Below, piece by piece: positions 33,649-41,005 of a DNA stretch of 41,160 nt. Numbering within the stretch: the first letter of the stretch is position 1; each line of letters opens with the position of its first letter. The notes beneath the pieces are model-generated. The model searched no databases and was not told the DNA's origin. It worked only from the letters and a program-made list of their open reading frames with translations. The translations under genes were made by a program, and so were the position numbers. Source of the DNA: Planctomycetota bacterium (GTDB lineage: Bacteria; Planctomycetota; SZUA-567); NCBI GenBank assembly GCA_031270685.1, contig JAISXA010000057.1:1-41160 (forward strand), written 5' to 3'.

Positions 33649-34539
33649 ATGAACGGCAATATCGCCAATTCGCTGGGCGTTCTTGCCCTGTTGGGCTGGT
33701 GCATGAACGTCGGCCTCAGCCGCCATATCGCGTCCGGGCATGTCTTCGGCCTGCCCGGGCTTTCGTATCTCGGCGCGGGCGCGGTCCTGGTTCTTTTCGA
33801 CTGGCTGCGCGGCAAACCGCCGCCCTGGCGAAGCAGCGCCGACCGGCGCTTCTGGGTCGTCGGCGGAGGCGCGTTCGTCATGTTCTGCGTCTTCTTCTTC
33901 GTCGCCATCGCCTGGTCGGCCGATTCGACCGTGGCGCTGTCGCTCGGGTTGGTCAATTACTGTTGGCCGGTCCTGATTCTCCTGCTCATGCCCTTGTTCT
34001 CCAAATGCCGGGTGCGACCGTTCCGGCTCGGCGTCGGGGTCGCCCTCTGTCTCGCCGGCGTCGGGTGCGCCATGCTGTGGGGGCAATCGTTCGCGCGGAT
34101 GGCGGGGGGCGCGGCCGAAAACTGGCCCGCCTTCCTCATAATGGCGGCGGCGGCGCTATGCTGGGCGGCGTATTCCAACCTGGCGAGGCGATGGGCGGGG
34201 AATTCCAGCGGCACCGGTTGGTTCGAAATCGTATCCGGCCTGCTATTGCTTGCGCTGTGGGCGATCGCGGGGGGCCCGCTCGGGTTTTCCCCGGCGCTGG
34301 CGATGCCGTTCCTGCTGCACGCGCTGGTCATCAACGCCGCCTGTTATCTGTTGTGGGATTATGGAATCCGCCACGGCGACCTGCCGCTGATGGGGGCGCT
34401 CGCGAACTTCCTCCCGCCCGGTTCCATCCTCTTCGGCGCCTGGTATCTCGGCGCCGCCGTCACGCCTGGATTGTGGCTCGGCGGCATTCTGGTCTGCGCC
34501 GGCGCCATGTTTTCCCGGCGCGGCGTTTCGGGAGCGTGA
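33649..34539 (+). CDS. EamA/DMT-family exporter, YddG-like
   Basis: This 296-aa inner-membrane protein has about ten transmembrane helices arranged as two EamA repeats. The block VALSLGLVNYCWPVLILLLMP resembles the YddG aromatic amino acid exporter branch of the drug/metabolite superfamily. The C-terminal half has INAACYLLWDYGIRHGDLPLMG. The substrate is not determinable. It converges with the TPR gene (27 bases between stops). Confidence 0.75.
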   Translation: MNGNIANSLGVLALLGWCMNVGLSRHIASGHVFGLPGLSYLGAGAVLVLFDWLRGKPPPWRSSADRRFWVVGGGAFVMFCVFFFVAIAWSADSTVALSLGLVNYCWPVLILLLMPLFSKCRVRPFRLGVGVALCLAGVGCAMLWGQSFARMAGGAAENWPAFLIMAAAALCWAAYSNLARRWAGNSSGTGWFEIVSGLLLLALWAIAGGPLGFSPALAMPFLLHALVINAACYLLWDYGIRHGDLPLMGALANFLPPGSILFGAWYLGAAVTPGLWLGGILVCAGAMFSRRGVSGA

Positions 34540-34566
34540 TCCCCCGCGCGAGGCTTTCGGCAAACT

Positions 34567-35031
34567 TCACGCATCCATTCCCTTTACCGACTCCAAAATC
34601 CTGCCGATAAAATCGGGAAACCGCGGGTCCGACCGCACAAACGCGAGATCCTCGTCGTCCAGCAAATGGCCGGCGTCGCGATAACCCTTCCGGACGGCCG
34701 TCTCAAGCGCCGCGAACGCCTCGTCGGCGATCCCGTTGAGGGAAAGGCTGCACGCGAGATTATAGAGAACCACCGGATCGTCCGGGAAAAGTCCAGCGAG
34801 CTCGCGGTCGAGAGTCAAGCCGTCGGCGTAGTAGCCGAGCTTGGTCAAATAGTGCGCCGCCACCTTGAGCGCGTCCACGTGATCGGGCCGCCGCTTAAGA
34901 ATGGACGCCAGGAATTCGAGGCAGAACGAGCCGAACTCCCTATCCTCCCCGGGAACGGCTTCCAGGCGTTTTACGTCCTGTCCGCCGCCGGGAGGATACC
35001 AGGTCGGATGCAAGTCACTCCCGGGCGCCAA
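34567..35031 (-). CDS. TPR-repeat protein
   Basis: This 154-aa protein is built from about three helix-pair repeats, e.g. RPDHVDALKVAAHYLTKLGY and DPVVLYNLACSLSLNGIADEAFAALETAVRKGY, ending in FVRSDPRFPDFIGRIL. The start is TTG 35031 with GAGGA seven bases upstream. It overlaps the preceding gene by 17 bp. It is a probable protein-protein adaptor for its neighbour; no specific role is visible. Confidence 0.65.
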   Translation of the reverse strand: MAPGSDLHPTWYPPGGGQDVKRLEAVPGEDREFGSFCLEFLASILKRRPDHVDALKVAAHYLTKLGYYADGLTLDRELAGLFPDDPVVLYNLACSLSLNGIADEAFAALETAVRKGYRDAGHLLDDEDLAFVRSDPRFPDFIGRILESVKGMDA

Positions 35032-35380
35032 GCGTGTCCTCGATTTCCAGATCGTCGTCGTCCCCGATCGGGAATTTCAGCGTGCCGGCGTCCGCGGGAG
35101 CGGAGGTGCGGGACAACATGGCCGGATCGGAGGCGGAACCGTGCGCAAAGGAGCCGTTTTCCCCGAAGAGGTCGAGCGTTTCCACAAACAGCTGCGACTG
35201 CCCGGGATCCCTGATATTGAAGTCGGCGGTGGCCAAAATACCGCCGTCCGGGATGGTCTCGATTTGCGCGCCAATCCGGCGCAAAAGATTGAACGGCAAT
35301 CTATCGCATTCCCCGTAAGTGAATGTAATCACCGTCCGGTAGGAACCGCTCCGTTGGTCTTTGACCTCAACCTTGCTCAT
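35015..35380 (-). CDS. Hypothetical protein, 121 aa
   Basis: I do not recognise a family. It is a soluble acidic protein starting MSKVEVKDQRSGSYRTVITF with mixed beta/alpha character and a disordered, Asp-rich C-terminus (IGDDDDLEIEDTLG). ATG 35380 follows GGAGGG; the ORF-track start at 35500 is upstream of that site. It overlaps the TPR gene and is divergent from hemC, so the pair probably forms its own small operon. Confidence 0.6.
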   Translation of the reverse strand: MSKVEVKDQRSGSYRTVITFTYGECDRLPFNLLRRIGAQIETIPDGGILATADFNIRDPGQSQLFVETLDLFGENGSFAHGSASDPAMLSRTSAPADAGTLKFPIGDDDDLEIEDTLGARE

Positions 35381-35491
35381 TCCATTCCCTCCGCGATGGA
35401 TTGCCAGACATCCACCGACGCGCCGCGACGTTCGCTGCGGCGGCGGTGACGCGACAATCCCGGCGTTACCGGAATTTCCGGCATGACGGAC

Positions 35492-35521
35492 TTGCCGCAA
35501 CGGTCAAGTATCGATTATAAC
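35492..35521 (+). promoter_or_regulatory. Promoter of hemC
   Basis: TTGCCG (35492-35497) and TATAAC (35516-35521) lie 18 bp apart, 30 bases before the hemC ATG. An 11-bp palindrome TGAACCGTTCA directly follows, near the transcript start. Confidence 0.45.
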
Positions 35522-35550
35522 TGAACCGTTCAAGCGTTTCCACCCGGAAA

Positions 35551-36495
35551 ATGGAAGCAGCGATGATGAGAAGCGTCGATTGCCTGAGAATCGCGGCCAG
35601 AAAGTCGCCCCTCGCGCGCATCCAGGCCGAATCGGTCGGAAAGCTGCTTGAGGATTGCCATTCCGGGTTGCGCTGCGAAATAGTCGCGCTAGCCACGCGC
35701 GGCGACGACAGGTTGGGCGTCCCGCTCAAGGCGCTGGGTGGAAAGGGAGTGTTCACGCGCGAAATCGACCAGGCGGTGCTCGCCGGCCGGGCGGATCTCG
35801 CCGTACACAGCCTCAAGGACTTGCCGGCCGACGACCCGGATGGCCTGACCCTCGCGGGAAGCCCGAAACGAGCTTCATGGCGGGATGTAATCGCGGGATT
35901 CCCCGGAAGCGGGCTGTCCGACGTGCCGCCTGGTTCCGGACTCGGTTGCGGCTCGGCGCGAAGGCGCGCGCAACTGGCGCGGGCCAGGCCGGACCTCGTA
36001 TTCCACGAAGTGCGCGGCAATATCCATACCCGACTTGCGCGTGCGGAAAACAATGGCTGGGCGGGCGTGGTCATGGCCCGCGCGGCCCTGGAACGACTCG
36101 GTCTCGCCATCCCCTTCGCGGACATCGGAGAGATCGTCCTGCCCGCCGCCGGACAGGGGGCTTTGGGCCTTGTCGTCCGCAAGGATTCCCTGGAAACGCT
36201 CGAGGCGGTCCGAATGATACTGCACGGCCCGACCACCCAGGCGGTGCTGGCGGAACGAGCCTTTTGGCGGCGTCTCGGAGCCGGCTGCCATGCGGCGGCG
36301 GCGGCGCTGGCCAGGCCCGTCGACGATTCCGGGGAATCCTATTTCCTGGAGGGGCGGGTGCTTTCAAGGGACGGAACGTCGCTGCTCGCGGGCAGGCGGG
36401 AATTCATCCGGGACGAGGGCGAGGCGGCGGGACAAATGCTGGCCATGGAATTACTGGCGAAAGGGGCGGGCGAGCCGCCTTTTTCGTTCCAATAA
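35551..36495 (+). CDS. hemC: Hydroxymethylbilane synthase (porphobilinogen deaminase)
   Basis: This 314-aa tetrapyrrole enzyme polymerises four porphobilinogens. Blocks are LRIAARKSPLARIQAESV, GGKGVFTREIDQAVLAGRADLAVHSLKDLP (with the catalytic Asp) and EVRGNIHTRLAR. The dipyrromethane cofactor Cys is seen in RLGAGCHAAAAAL, where many homologues read GGCQxPI, so the surrounding residues are unusual. The start may be 35551, 35563 or 35566. No other heme gene is adjacent. It converges with the YugP gene. Confidence 0.93.
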   Translation: MEAAMMRSVDCLRIAARKSPLARIQAESVGKLLEDCHSGLRCEIVALATRGDDRLGVPLKALGGKGVFTREIDQAVLAGRADLAVHSLKDLPADDPDGLTLAGSPKRASWRDVIAGFPGSGLSDVPPGSGLGCGSARRRAQLARARPDLVFHEVRGNIHTRLARAENNGWAGVVMARAALERLGLAIPFADIGEIVLPAAGQGALGLVVRKDSLETLEAVRMILHGPTTQAVLAERAFWRRLGAGCHAAAAALARPVDDSGESYFLEGRVLSRDGTSLLAGRREFIRDEGEAAGQMLAMELLAKGAGEPPFSFQ

Positions 36496-36509
36496 CGCTT
36501 CCTGGCCGT

Positions 36510-37223
36510 TCAATCGCGTTGGCGGCCGCCGACGAGGCCAAGGCGTATGGCGTAATAGAGAATCATCAACAACGTACCCACCGCCGCCGCGATATAGGTG
36601 AAGGCCGCCGCGCCCAGAACGGAGGAAACGCCTTCCGCTTCCCGGCCCGGCTGGATAATGCCGTCGTTGACCAGCGCGCGCTTCGAACGGGTGGAGGCGT
36701 TGATCTCCGTCGGAAGGGTGACAAGTTGGAACAGGAATATCGCGCCAAACAGGAGCAACCCTATTTTGGCGAGACCGAGCCAACCCAGCATCATGCCGAC
36801 GATGATCAGCGGAGGGCCAAAATGATTGCCGATGTTCGCGATCGGAACGATGGCGGAGCGAAATTTAAGCGGCGCGTATCCGCTGGCGTGCTGCAGGGCG
36901 TGTCCCGCCTCGTGACAGGCGATCCCCACGGCCGCGATGCTTCTTCCATCGTAAACGTCGGGGGACAAATTGATCGTTTTGTCGGCCGGATTGAAATTGT
37001 CGGAAAGGAAGCCGGCGTTCTGGCGGACGATCCTCACGTCATAGACGCCTTCCGCCGCCAGCATTTTCGCCGCAGCCTCGGCGCCTCTCATATTGGCGTA
37101 GTTTCCCACCTTCGACCATTTGCCGAACGCCGACTTCACCCAGGTCTGCGCGACAAGCGACAAGACCATGGAAACTCCAAAAATGACGAGATAGAGCGGA
37201 TCAAGACCAAAATATAGAGGCAT
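36510..37223 (-). CDS. YugP-like membrane zinc metallopeptidase
   Basis: This 237-aa membrane protein has an N-terminal helix (LYLVIFGVSMVLSLVAQTWV), the zinc motif HEAGHALQH at about residue 104, then three hydrophobic segments and TLPTEINASTRSKRAL, all typical of the YugP/DUF2355 family. It is a presumed neutral protease of unknown substrate in the inner membrane. Family and motif are clear; physiological role is not. Confidence 0.85.
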   Translation of the reverse strand: MPLYFGLDPLYLVIFGVSMVLSLVAQTWVKSAFGKWSKVGNYANMRGAEAAAKMLAAEGVYDVRIVRQNAGFLSDNFNPADKTINLSPDVYDGRSIAAVGIACHEAGHALQHASGYAPLKFRSAIVPIANIGNHFGPPLIIVGMMLGWLGLAKIGLLLFGAIFLFQLVTLPTEINASTRSKRALVNDGIIQPGREAEGVSSVLGAAAFTYIAAAVGTLLMILYYAIRLGLVGGRQRD

Positions 37224-37309
37224 CTTAGCGTATTCCCCGCATTTTCAAAGAAGACGAAAAACGACCTGATCCGGGAAACATCTGTCCAAATTTCCGGCAA
37301 TCCCTTCGA

Positions 37310-37624
37310 TCACGAAGGGTGCGAGGCGGCCGAAGCGTCAATGAGCGGAACGAAGCTCCCGAAACCGGCCATGCGGATGGTGGAAAGCACCGGGCCCTGG
37401 GCGATGATGGAAATATTCTTGCTGTGGGCTTTGGCGAGAAAGAACGTGGCGGCCATCAGGCCGACATAGGTGGAGGTGATGCGGCGGATTCGTGAAAGAT
37501 CGATGACCAAATCGGCTTCACGCGAAGCGACCAGATCGCTGCAGGCGCGATCGAAACTGACGTCGTAGTCGTAATCCAGTTCCTTGAACACCTTGAGCAC
37601 GCCGCCTTTGAGCTCGTAGTCCAC
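37310..37624 (-). CDS. STAS-domain protein
   Basis: This 104-aa single-domain protein is of the anti-sigma-factor-antagonist/STAS type. The central strand-helix VIDLSRIRRITSTYVGLMAATFFLAK holds Ser/Thr residues at the site phosphorylated in SpoIIAA-like proteins. The start is GTG 37624. No kinase or phosphatase partner is nearby. It sits 44 bases behind the GyrI-like gene and may be cotranscribed. Confidence 0.7.
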   Translation of the reverse strand: MDYELKGGVLKVFKELDYDYDVSFDRACSDLVASREADLVIDLSRIRRITSTYVGLMAATFFLAKAHSKNISIIAQGPVLSTIRMAGFGSFVPLIDASAASHPS

Positions 37625-37668
37625 GACTCGGCATCCCTCTCAAGCTATTTGTTTTCTCAATGGCGCAA

Positions 37669-38169
37669 TCACTCCCACCACCCGAAAATGTCGGTGTCGG
37701 CGGTATTGCGCAACTGGATGCTCACCTGCCACACCGTCTCCGGAGCGTCGCCCGGGTCGCCGAAAAGCGTCTGCGCGACGACCAGGCCGTGCCCGGGCTC
37801 ATATCCGGTGGCGGGCAACCATTGCTCGATGGTTTTCCTGTACACGGCCAGAACATTCGACAAGCTTTCCGATTTGACGACGGCATAGACGCCGGCGGGA
37901 ACTTCCCATCCCGCCATCCCGATGGGAATGCGCTCCAAGGAATCGGAAACCCGGCCGACGACGATTTCGTAACGGCCGTTTTCGTCTTCGGGAATCGGCG
38001 CGAAAACAATGCTGGCGGACTTGGCGTTACCCGATGCGGAACCTATCTCGTGCAGCCGGGGCGAGACCTTTTCGCGCCAGATCCTGCCGGGTAAATTCGG
38101 GTCCAGGTTCCATAACGACCGGATTCCCACGACAATACAAACCTCTTTTTCCACAATGTCCGGATTCAT
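37669..38169 (-). CDS. GyrI-like / effector-binding domain protein
   Basis: This 166-aa protein is like the ligand-binding domain of AraC/MerR-type regulators and SbmC/GyrI, without a DNA-binding part. Typical stretches are KVSPRLHEIGSASGNAK, IPIGMAGWEVPAGVYAVVKSE and a C-terminal WQVSIQLRN. It would bind a small molecule. ATG 38169 is preceded by seven bases and then an 11-G tract that serves as, or overlaps, the ribosome site; length changes there could vary expression. Confidence 0.65.
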   Translation of the reverse strand: MNPDIVEKEVCIVVGIRSLWNLDPNLPGRIWREKVSPRLHEIGSASGNAKSASIVFAPIPEDENGRYEIVVGRVSDSLERIPIGMAGWEVPAGVYAVVKSESLSNVLAVYRKTIEQWLPATGYEPGHGLVVAQTLFGDPGDAPETVWQVSIQLRNTADTDIFGWWE

Positions 38170-38205
38170 ACGCCAGCCCCCCCCCCCGTTCCTCGGATAC
38201 TGTTC

Positions 38206-38235
38206 GTAGACTTTTGGAGAAAATCGAATATACCG
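38206..38235. repeat. Half copy of the palindromic intergenic repeat
   Basis: GTAGACTTTTGGAGAAAATCGAATATACCGC equals one arm of the best-preserved copy (GTCGACTTTTGGAGAAAATC). The other arm is absent. It lies 31 bases from the MITE. Confidence 0.6.
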
Positions 38236-38257
38236 CATCCTTGGATCAATCGCAAGC

Positions 38258-38407
38258 GGAAGTGCCCAGGGTCATTTAATTCTCGTCTTTTTTATCCGAT
38301 CCGGCTTCGGATACTGTTGGGCAAAGGATGGGCAACCTCTATATATGGGGAAAGCAACTCGCTTATTCGTTGCCAATCGACAGAATAAAATGACCCTGGG
38401 AAGTGCC
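38258..38407. mobile_element. MITE-like element, 132 bp, with 9-bp target duplication
   Basis: The element (38267-38398) has terminal inverted repeats CAGGGTCATTTAATTCT and CAGGGTCATTTTATTCT (16 of 17 identical). It is flanked by the direct repeat GGAAGTGCC at 38258-38266 and 38399-38407. It carries no transposase and is more AT-rich than its surroundings. The repeat boundary is ambiguous: ends CCCAGGG with a 5-bp duplication AAGTG also fit. CAGGG ends and 8-10 bp duplications recall the ISAs1 family, but that is a guess. Confidence 0.8.
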
Positions 38408-38434
38408 GGACGCGCCGAAATTGCCGCAAAACCG

Positions 38435-39232
38435 CTACGCGAGCAGCGCCGCCCCCAGTGCGCCGGCAAATTGGGGGTGGTCGGCGATGGATACGCGCAC
38501 CCCGGCCTCCTCCGCGATCGCGGCCGCAAGCGCCGTGTTGGCGGCGACTCCGCCGGTGAAATACAAAGGTTCGACCGCATTCACCTGCCGCAACAGCAGG
38601 AGTACGCGCTTCGCGATCGCCCGATGAACCGCGCGCAACACCGCCGCCGGAGGCGCGCCGCGCGCGGCAAGGCCGACCATTTCGGATTCGGCGAACACCA
38701 CGCAGGTGGAACTGATCTCTATCCGGTTGCCGTCGGATTCGTGAGCGGACGTATTGCCGCAAAAGGTCGAAAGCTCGCCGACGCCAAGGGAAAATCGCCT
38801 CGCCGCCATCTCGAGAAATGAACCGGTTCCCGCCGCGCACCGGTCGTTCATGGCGAAATCCTCGATCGATCCGCCGCTCCCGAGGCGAATCGCCTTGGCG
38901 TCCTGCCCCCCTATGTCCAGTACGGTTTTGGCGTCCGGATGCAGTGAATGCACCCCGAGGGCGTGGCAACTGATCTCCGTGACCGTGCGCGACGCCGATC
39001 CCGCCATCGACCTGCCGTATCCGGTGGCGACCACCCGCGCCTTCTCCACCCCGTTCCGGAGCGAGAGTTCGTTGACCAACTTTTCGGCGACCGCCGCCGG
39101 TTCGCCCCTGGAAACGTCAAGCGCCCTGTCGAGAACCGATCCGCCGGGGTCGACCAAAACCGCCTTGGCGGCCGTTGATCCAAGATCCAGGCCGATGCGC
39201 CATCCGCCGCCGCTTGCGCCATACCCGCTCAC
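38435..39232 (-). CDS. 2-hydroxyacyl-CoA dehydratase activase-type ATPase (BadF/HgdC family)
   Basis: This 265-aa ASKHA-fold ATPase drives an electron into a radical dehydratase or reductase partner. Motifs are GLDLGSTAAKAVLVD, TGYGRSM, LDIGGQDAKAI, the cluster-ligand segments MNDRCAAGTGSF and SSTCVVFAESE, and YFTGGVAAN. Both [4Fe-4S] cysteines are present. GTG 39232 overlaps the apbE stop (GTGA) and follows GGGGAG; GTG 39247 is the ORF-track start. No dehydratase alpha/beta subunit is in the window, so the partner is unknown. Confidence 0.85.
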   Translation of the reverse strand: MSGYGASGGGWRIGLDLGSTAAKAVLVDPGGSVLDRALDVSRGEPAAVAEKLVNELSLRNGVEKARVVATGYGRSMAGSASRTVTEISCHALGVHSLHPDAKTVLDIGGQDAKAIRLGSGGSIEDFAMNDRCAAGTGSFLEMAARRFSLGVGELSTFCGNTSAHESDGNRIEISSTCVVFAESEMVGLAARGAPPAAVLRAVHRAIAKRVLLLLRQVNAVEPLYFTGGVAANTALAAAIAEEAGVRVSIADHPQFAGALGAALLA

Positions 39233-40362
39233 CCGGCAACTCCCCACCCCTCAACCGGCGTTTCCTTCGGCGAGGAAAAATTTCCCTCGCGGTCGACGCT
39301 CATGAAGATCCTCTTCAAGGAGTCGCCCTCGCCCAAGAATAACATGTCGACCTCGACGCCTTCGGAAAACAGGCCAAGCGCCTGCCCGCGCAGGAATTCC
39401 GCACCCGCATCCGGTCCCAGCACCACCAGGGTCGTCGCCAGGGCGTCGGCGGCCATGCAGGAGGTCGGATGGCGGACGGTTACCGACGCCGCCGCGCCGG
39501 TCAGCGGCATACCGGTCCGGGGGTCGATGATATGCTGATACCGTTTGCCATCGAAGAGGAAGAAGCTTTCATAATCGCCGGAAGTGGCGACCGCCCCGCC
39601 GGACATTTCCATTACGGCGAGGACGTCGTCTTTTCGCGGATCGCGTACGCCGGTCCGCCACGGACGGCCTCCGGGGCCGCCCTTCATGCCGATGGTCCGG
39701 ATTTCGCCGCCGACTTCGACAAGCGCGCTGGCGACGTTCTCCCGCAACAGGACCTCGATTGCGCGGTCAACCGCATACCCTTTGGCGATCGCGCCCAGAT
39801 CCAGCAACATTCCGGGCCGTTCCCGGATCAAGCGCATTCCTTCGCGCTCGAAGCGAAGCTTCTGCGCGCCGACCTTCGACCTGGCTTCCGCCAGCGCCGT
39901 CTCGTCGGGCCAAGCCCTCAATTCGCCGCCGTCGAACCGGAAGAGGCGTTTCAAAGGCCCGATGGTGGGATCGAACGCGCCGCCGCTCAAGCGATGCCAG
40001 CGAAGGGCGTCCATGACCACGGTCCAGGTTTCCGGGGAAACCTCCACCCACTCCCCCGCTTCCGCCGCGTTCAGGCGGCGGACATCGCTTTCCTCGCCGA
40101 ACGGGCTCATCAGACGGTCCACCTCGCGTATGGCGGCCACGGCCATGTCCGCGAGCTTCGAGGGCGGGAATTCCGAAGTGCCTTCCGGAACGACCACCCT
40201 GGCGTGGGTATTCATAACCTGAAAACCGCGATCGACGGGATCATCGTCCGCCCCAAACCAACGGACGACCAGGAAATATGCGGCCAGCCCGGCCAACAGG
40301 GCCAACAGGAAGACGGAACCACCGTTGCCGGCGCGGCGTGGAAAAGCGCTCGATTCCGGCAT
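39229..40362 (-). CDS. apbE: ApbE-family FMN transferase
   Basis: This 377-aa enzyme attaches FMN to Thr/Ser of exported or membrane flavoproteins such as RnfG, RnfD or NqrC. It has an N-terminal membrane anchor (GSVFLLALLAGLAAYFLVVRWFG) without a lipobox Cys. ApbE blocks are FDPTIGPLKRLFRF, LDLGAIAKGYAVDRAIEVLL, ALVEVGGEIRTIG and YQHIIDPRTGMPLTG. It is directly adjacent to the lipoyl gene stop (TGAATG) and overlaps the activase gene. A flavoprotein substrate is not encoded here. Confidence 0.92.
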   Translation of the reverse strand: MPESSAFPRRAGNGGSVFLLALLAGLAAYFLVVRWFGADDDPVDRGFQVMNTHARVVVPEGTSEFPPSKLADMAVAAIREVDRLMSPFGEESDVRRLNAAEAGEWVEVSPETWTVVMDALRWHRLSGGAFDPTIGPLKRLFRFDGGELRAWPDETALAEARSKVGAQKLRFEREGMRLIRERPGMLLDLGAIAKGYAVDRAIEVLLRENVASALVEVGGEIRTIGMKGGPGGRPWRTGVRDPRKDDVLAVMEMSGGAVATSGDYESFFLFDGKRYQHIIDPRTGMPLTGAAASVTVRHPTSCMAADALATTLVVLGPDAGAEFLRGQALGLFSEGVEVDMLFLGEGDSLKRIFMSVDREGNFSSPKETPVEGWGVAG

Positions 40363-40605
40363 TCAGACGTCCATATCGCAAAGCGGATCGCCAACCTTGA
40401 CCGAGTCGCCCTCGGAGACGCGTAGCGCCTTGACGACGCCGTTTTTCGGACAGGGAACGTTGAATGTCGCCTTGTCGGTCACCATCTCGACCAGGTCGTC
40501 ACCCTCCATAACCTTGTCGCCCGCTTTTACATAAACAAAACTGACTTGCGCCTCGTCTCCGGCGTCGCCGCCAAGGGACGGCAATTCGACCGTGTAATCC
40601 GCCAT
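40363..40605 (-). CDS. Stand-alone lipoyl/biotinyl carrier domain protein
   Basis: This 80-aa protein consists of one lipoyl-type domain. The modified Lys lies in EMVTDKATFNVPCP, closer to the lipoyl TDKA consensus than to the biotin MKM motif. As a free domain it could serve a 2-oxoacid dehydrogenase or a glycine cleavage-like system encoded elsewhere. It is the first gene of an operon with apbE and the activase, an unusual combination. The ATG follows AAAGGA. Confidence 0.85.
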   Translation of the reverse strand: MADYTVELPSLGGDAGDEAQVSFVYVKAGDKVMEGDDLVEMVTDKATFNVPCPKNGVVKALRVSEGDSVKVGDPLCDMDV

Positions 40606-40623
40606 GGCGGTTCCTTTTCGTTG

Positions 40624-40651
40624 GTCATAAAGATGGAAAAATTTCCTTCAA
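40624..40651 (-). promoter_or_regulatory. Possible promoter of the lipoyl-apbE-activase operon
   Basis: On the minus strand TTGAAG (40651-40646) and TATGAC (40629-40624) are 16 bp apart, close to the lipoyl gene start. The match is weak. Confidence 0.3.
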
Positions 40652-40749
40652 AATTCCACAACCCGTCCAGCGACGAATTCATCTTAGGCATGACCGCGCT
40701 TCCGTCAAGCCTTCCCCATGCCAGCCGGGCATTCCGGTTACGAACCGGA

Positions 40750-40799
40750 GTTTTGCAAATCTGGCATTCAAACCGCCGAATGTCCAATTGGTAAAAATC
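40750..40799. repeat. Palindromic intergenic repeat, left member of a pair
   Basis: GTTTTGCAAATCTGGCATTC, apex AAACCGCC, then GAATGTCCAATTGGTAAAAATC. It lies in the 400-bp gap between the lipoyl operon and murA, which otherwise holds only the paired repeat and the two promoters. Confidence 0.75.
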
Positions 40800-40824
40800 G
40801 CGATCCTCGCGGCGCAAGCGTCTT

Positions 40825-40872
40825 GATTTTCGCAAAGCGGCGATTGGCGGTTTAATCGCCATTTTGCGAAAC
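40825..40872. repeat. Palindromic intergenic repeat, right member of a pair
   Basis: GATTTTCGCAAAGCGGCGATT, apex GGCGGTTT, then AATCGCCATTTTGCGAAACTTC. Its apex is the complement of the left member's, and the two together form a larger inverted repeat. Confidence 0.75.
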
Positions 40873-40889
40873 TTCAGTTACGAATAATG

Positions 40890-40918
40890 TTGACCGGAGG
40901 CGTGCGTTTTCCTACAGT
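40890..40918 (+). promoter_or_regulatory. Promoter of murA
   Basis: TTGACC (40890-40895) and TACAGT (40913-40918) are 17 bp apart. The leader of about 80 bases contains an 8-bp perfect stem GGTCCGGC (40930) with GCCGGACC (40951). Confidence 0.5.
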
Positions 40919-41005
40919 ATGCTTTTCGGGGTCCGGCCGGAAGAATCCCCGCCGGACCGGTTCATTTTCGATTCGTTTGAAAACTCGGCGTTAACGTGGT
41001 TCACC

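Noticed and set aside
38272-38580. Minus-strand ORF crossing the MITE as a transposase remnant
   Set aside because: Most of it is a shadow of the activase gene, and the short part in the element shows no transposase motif.
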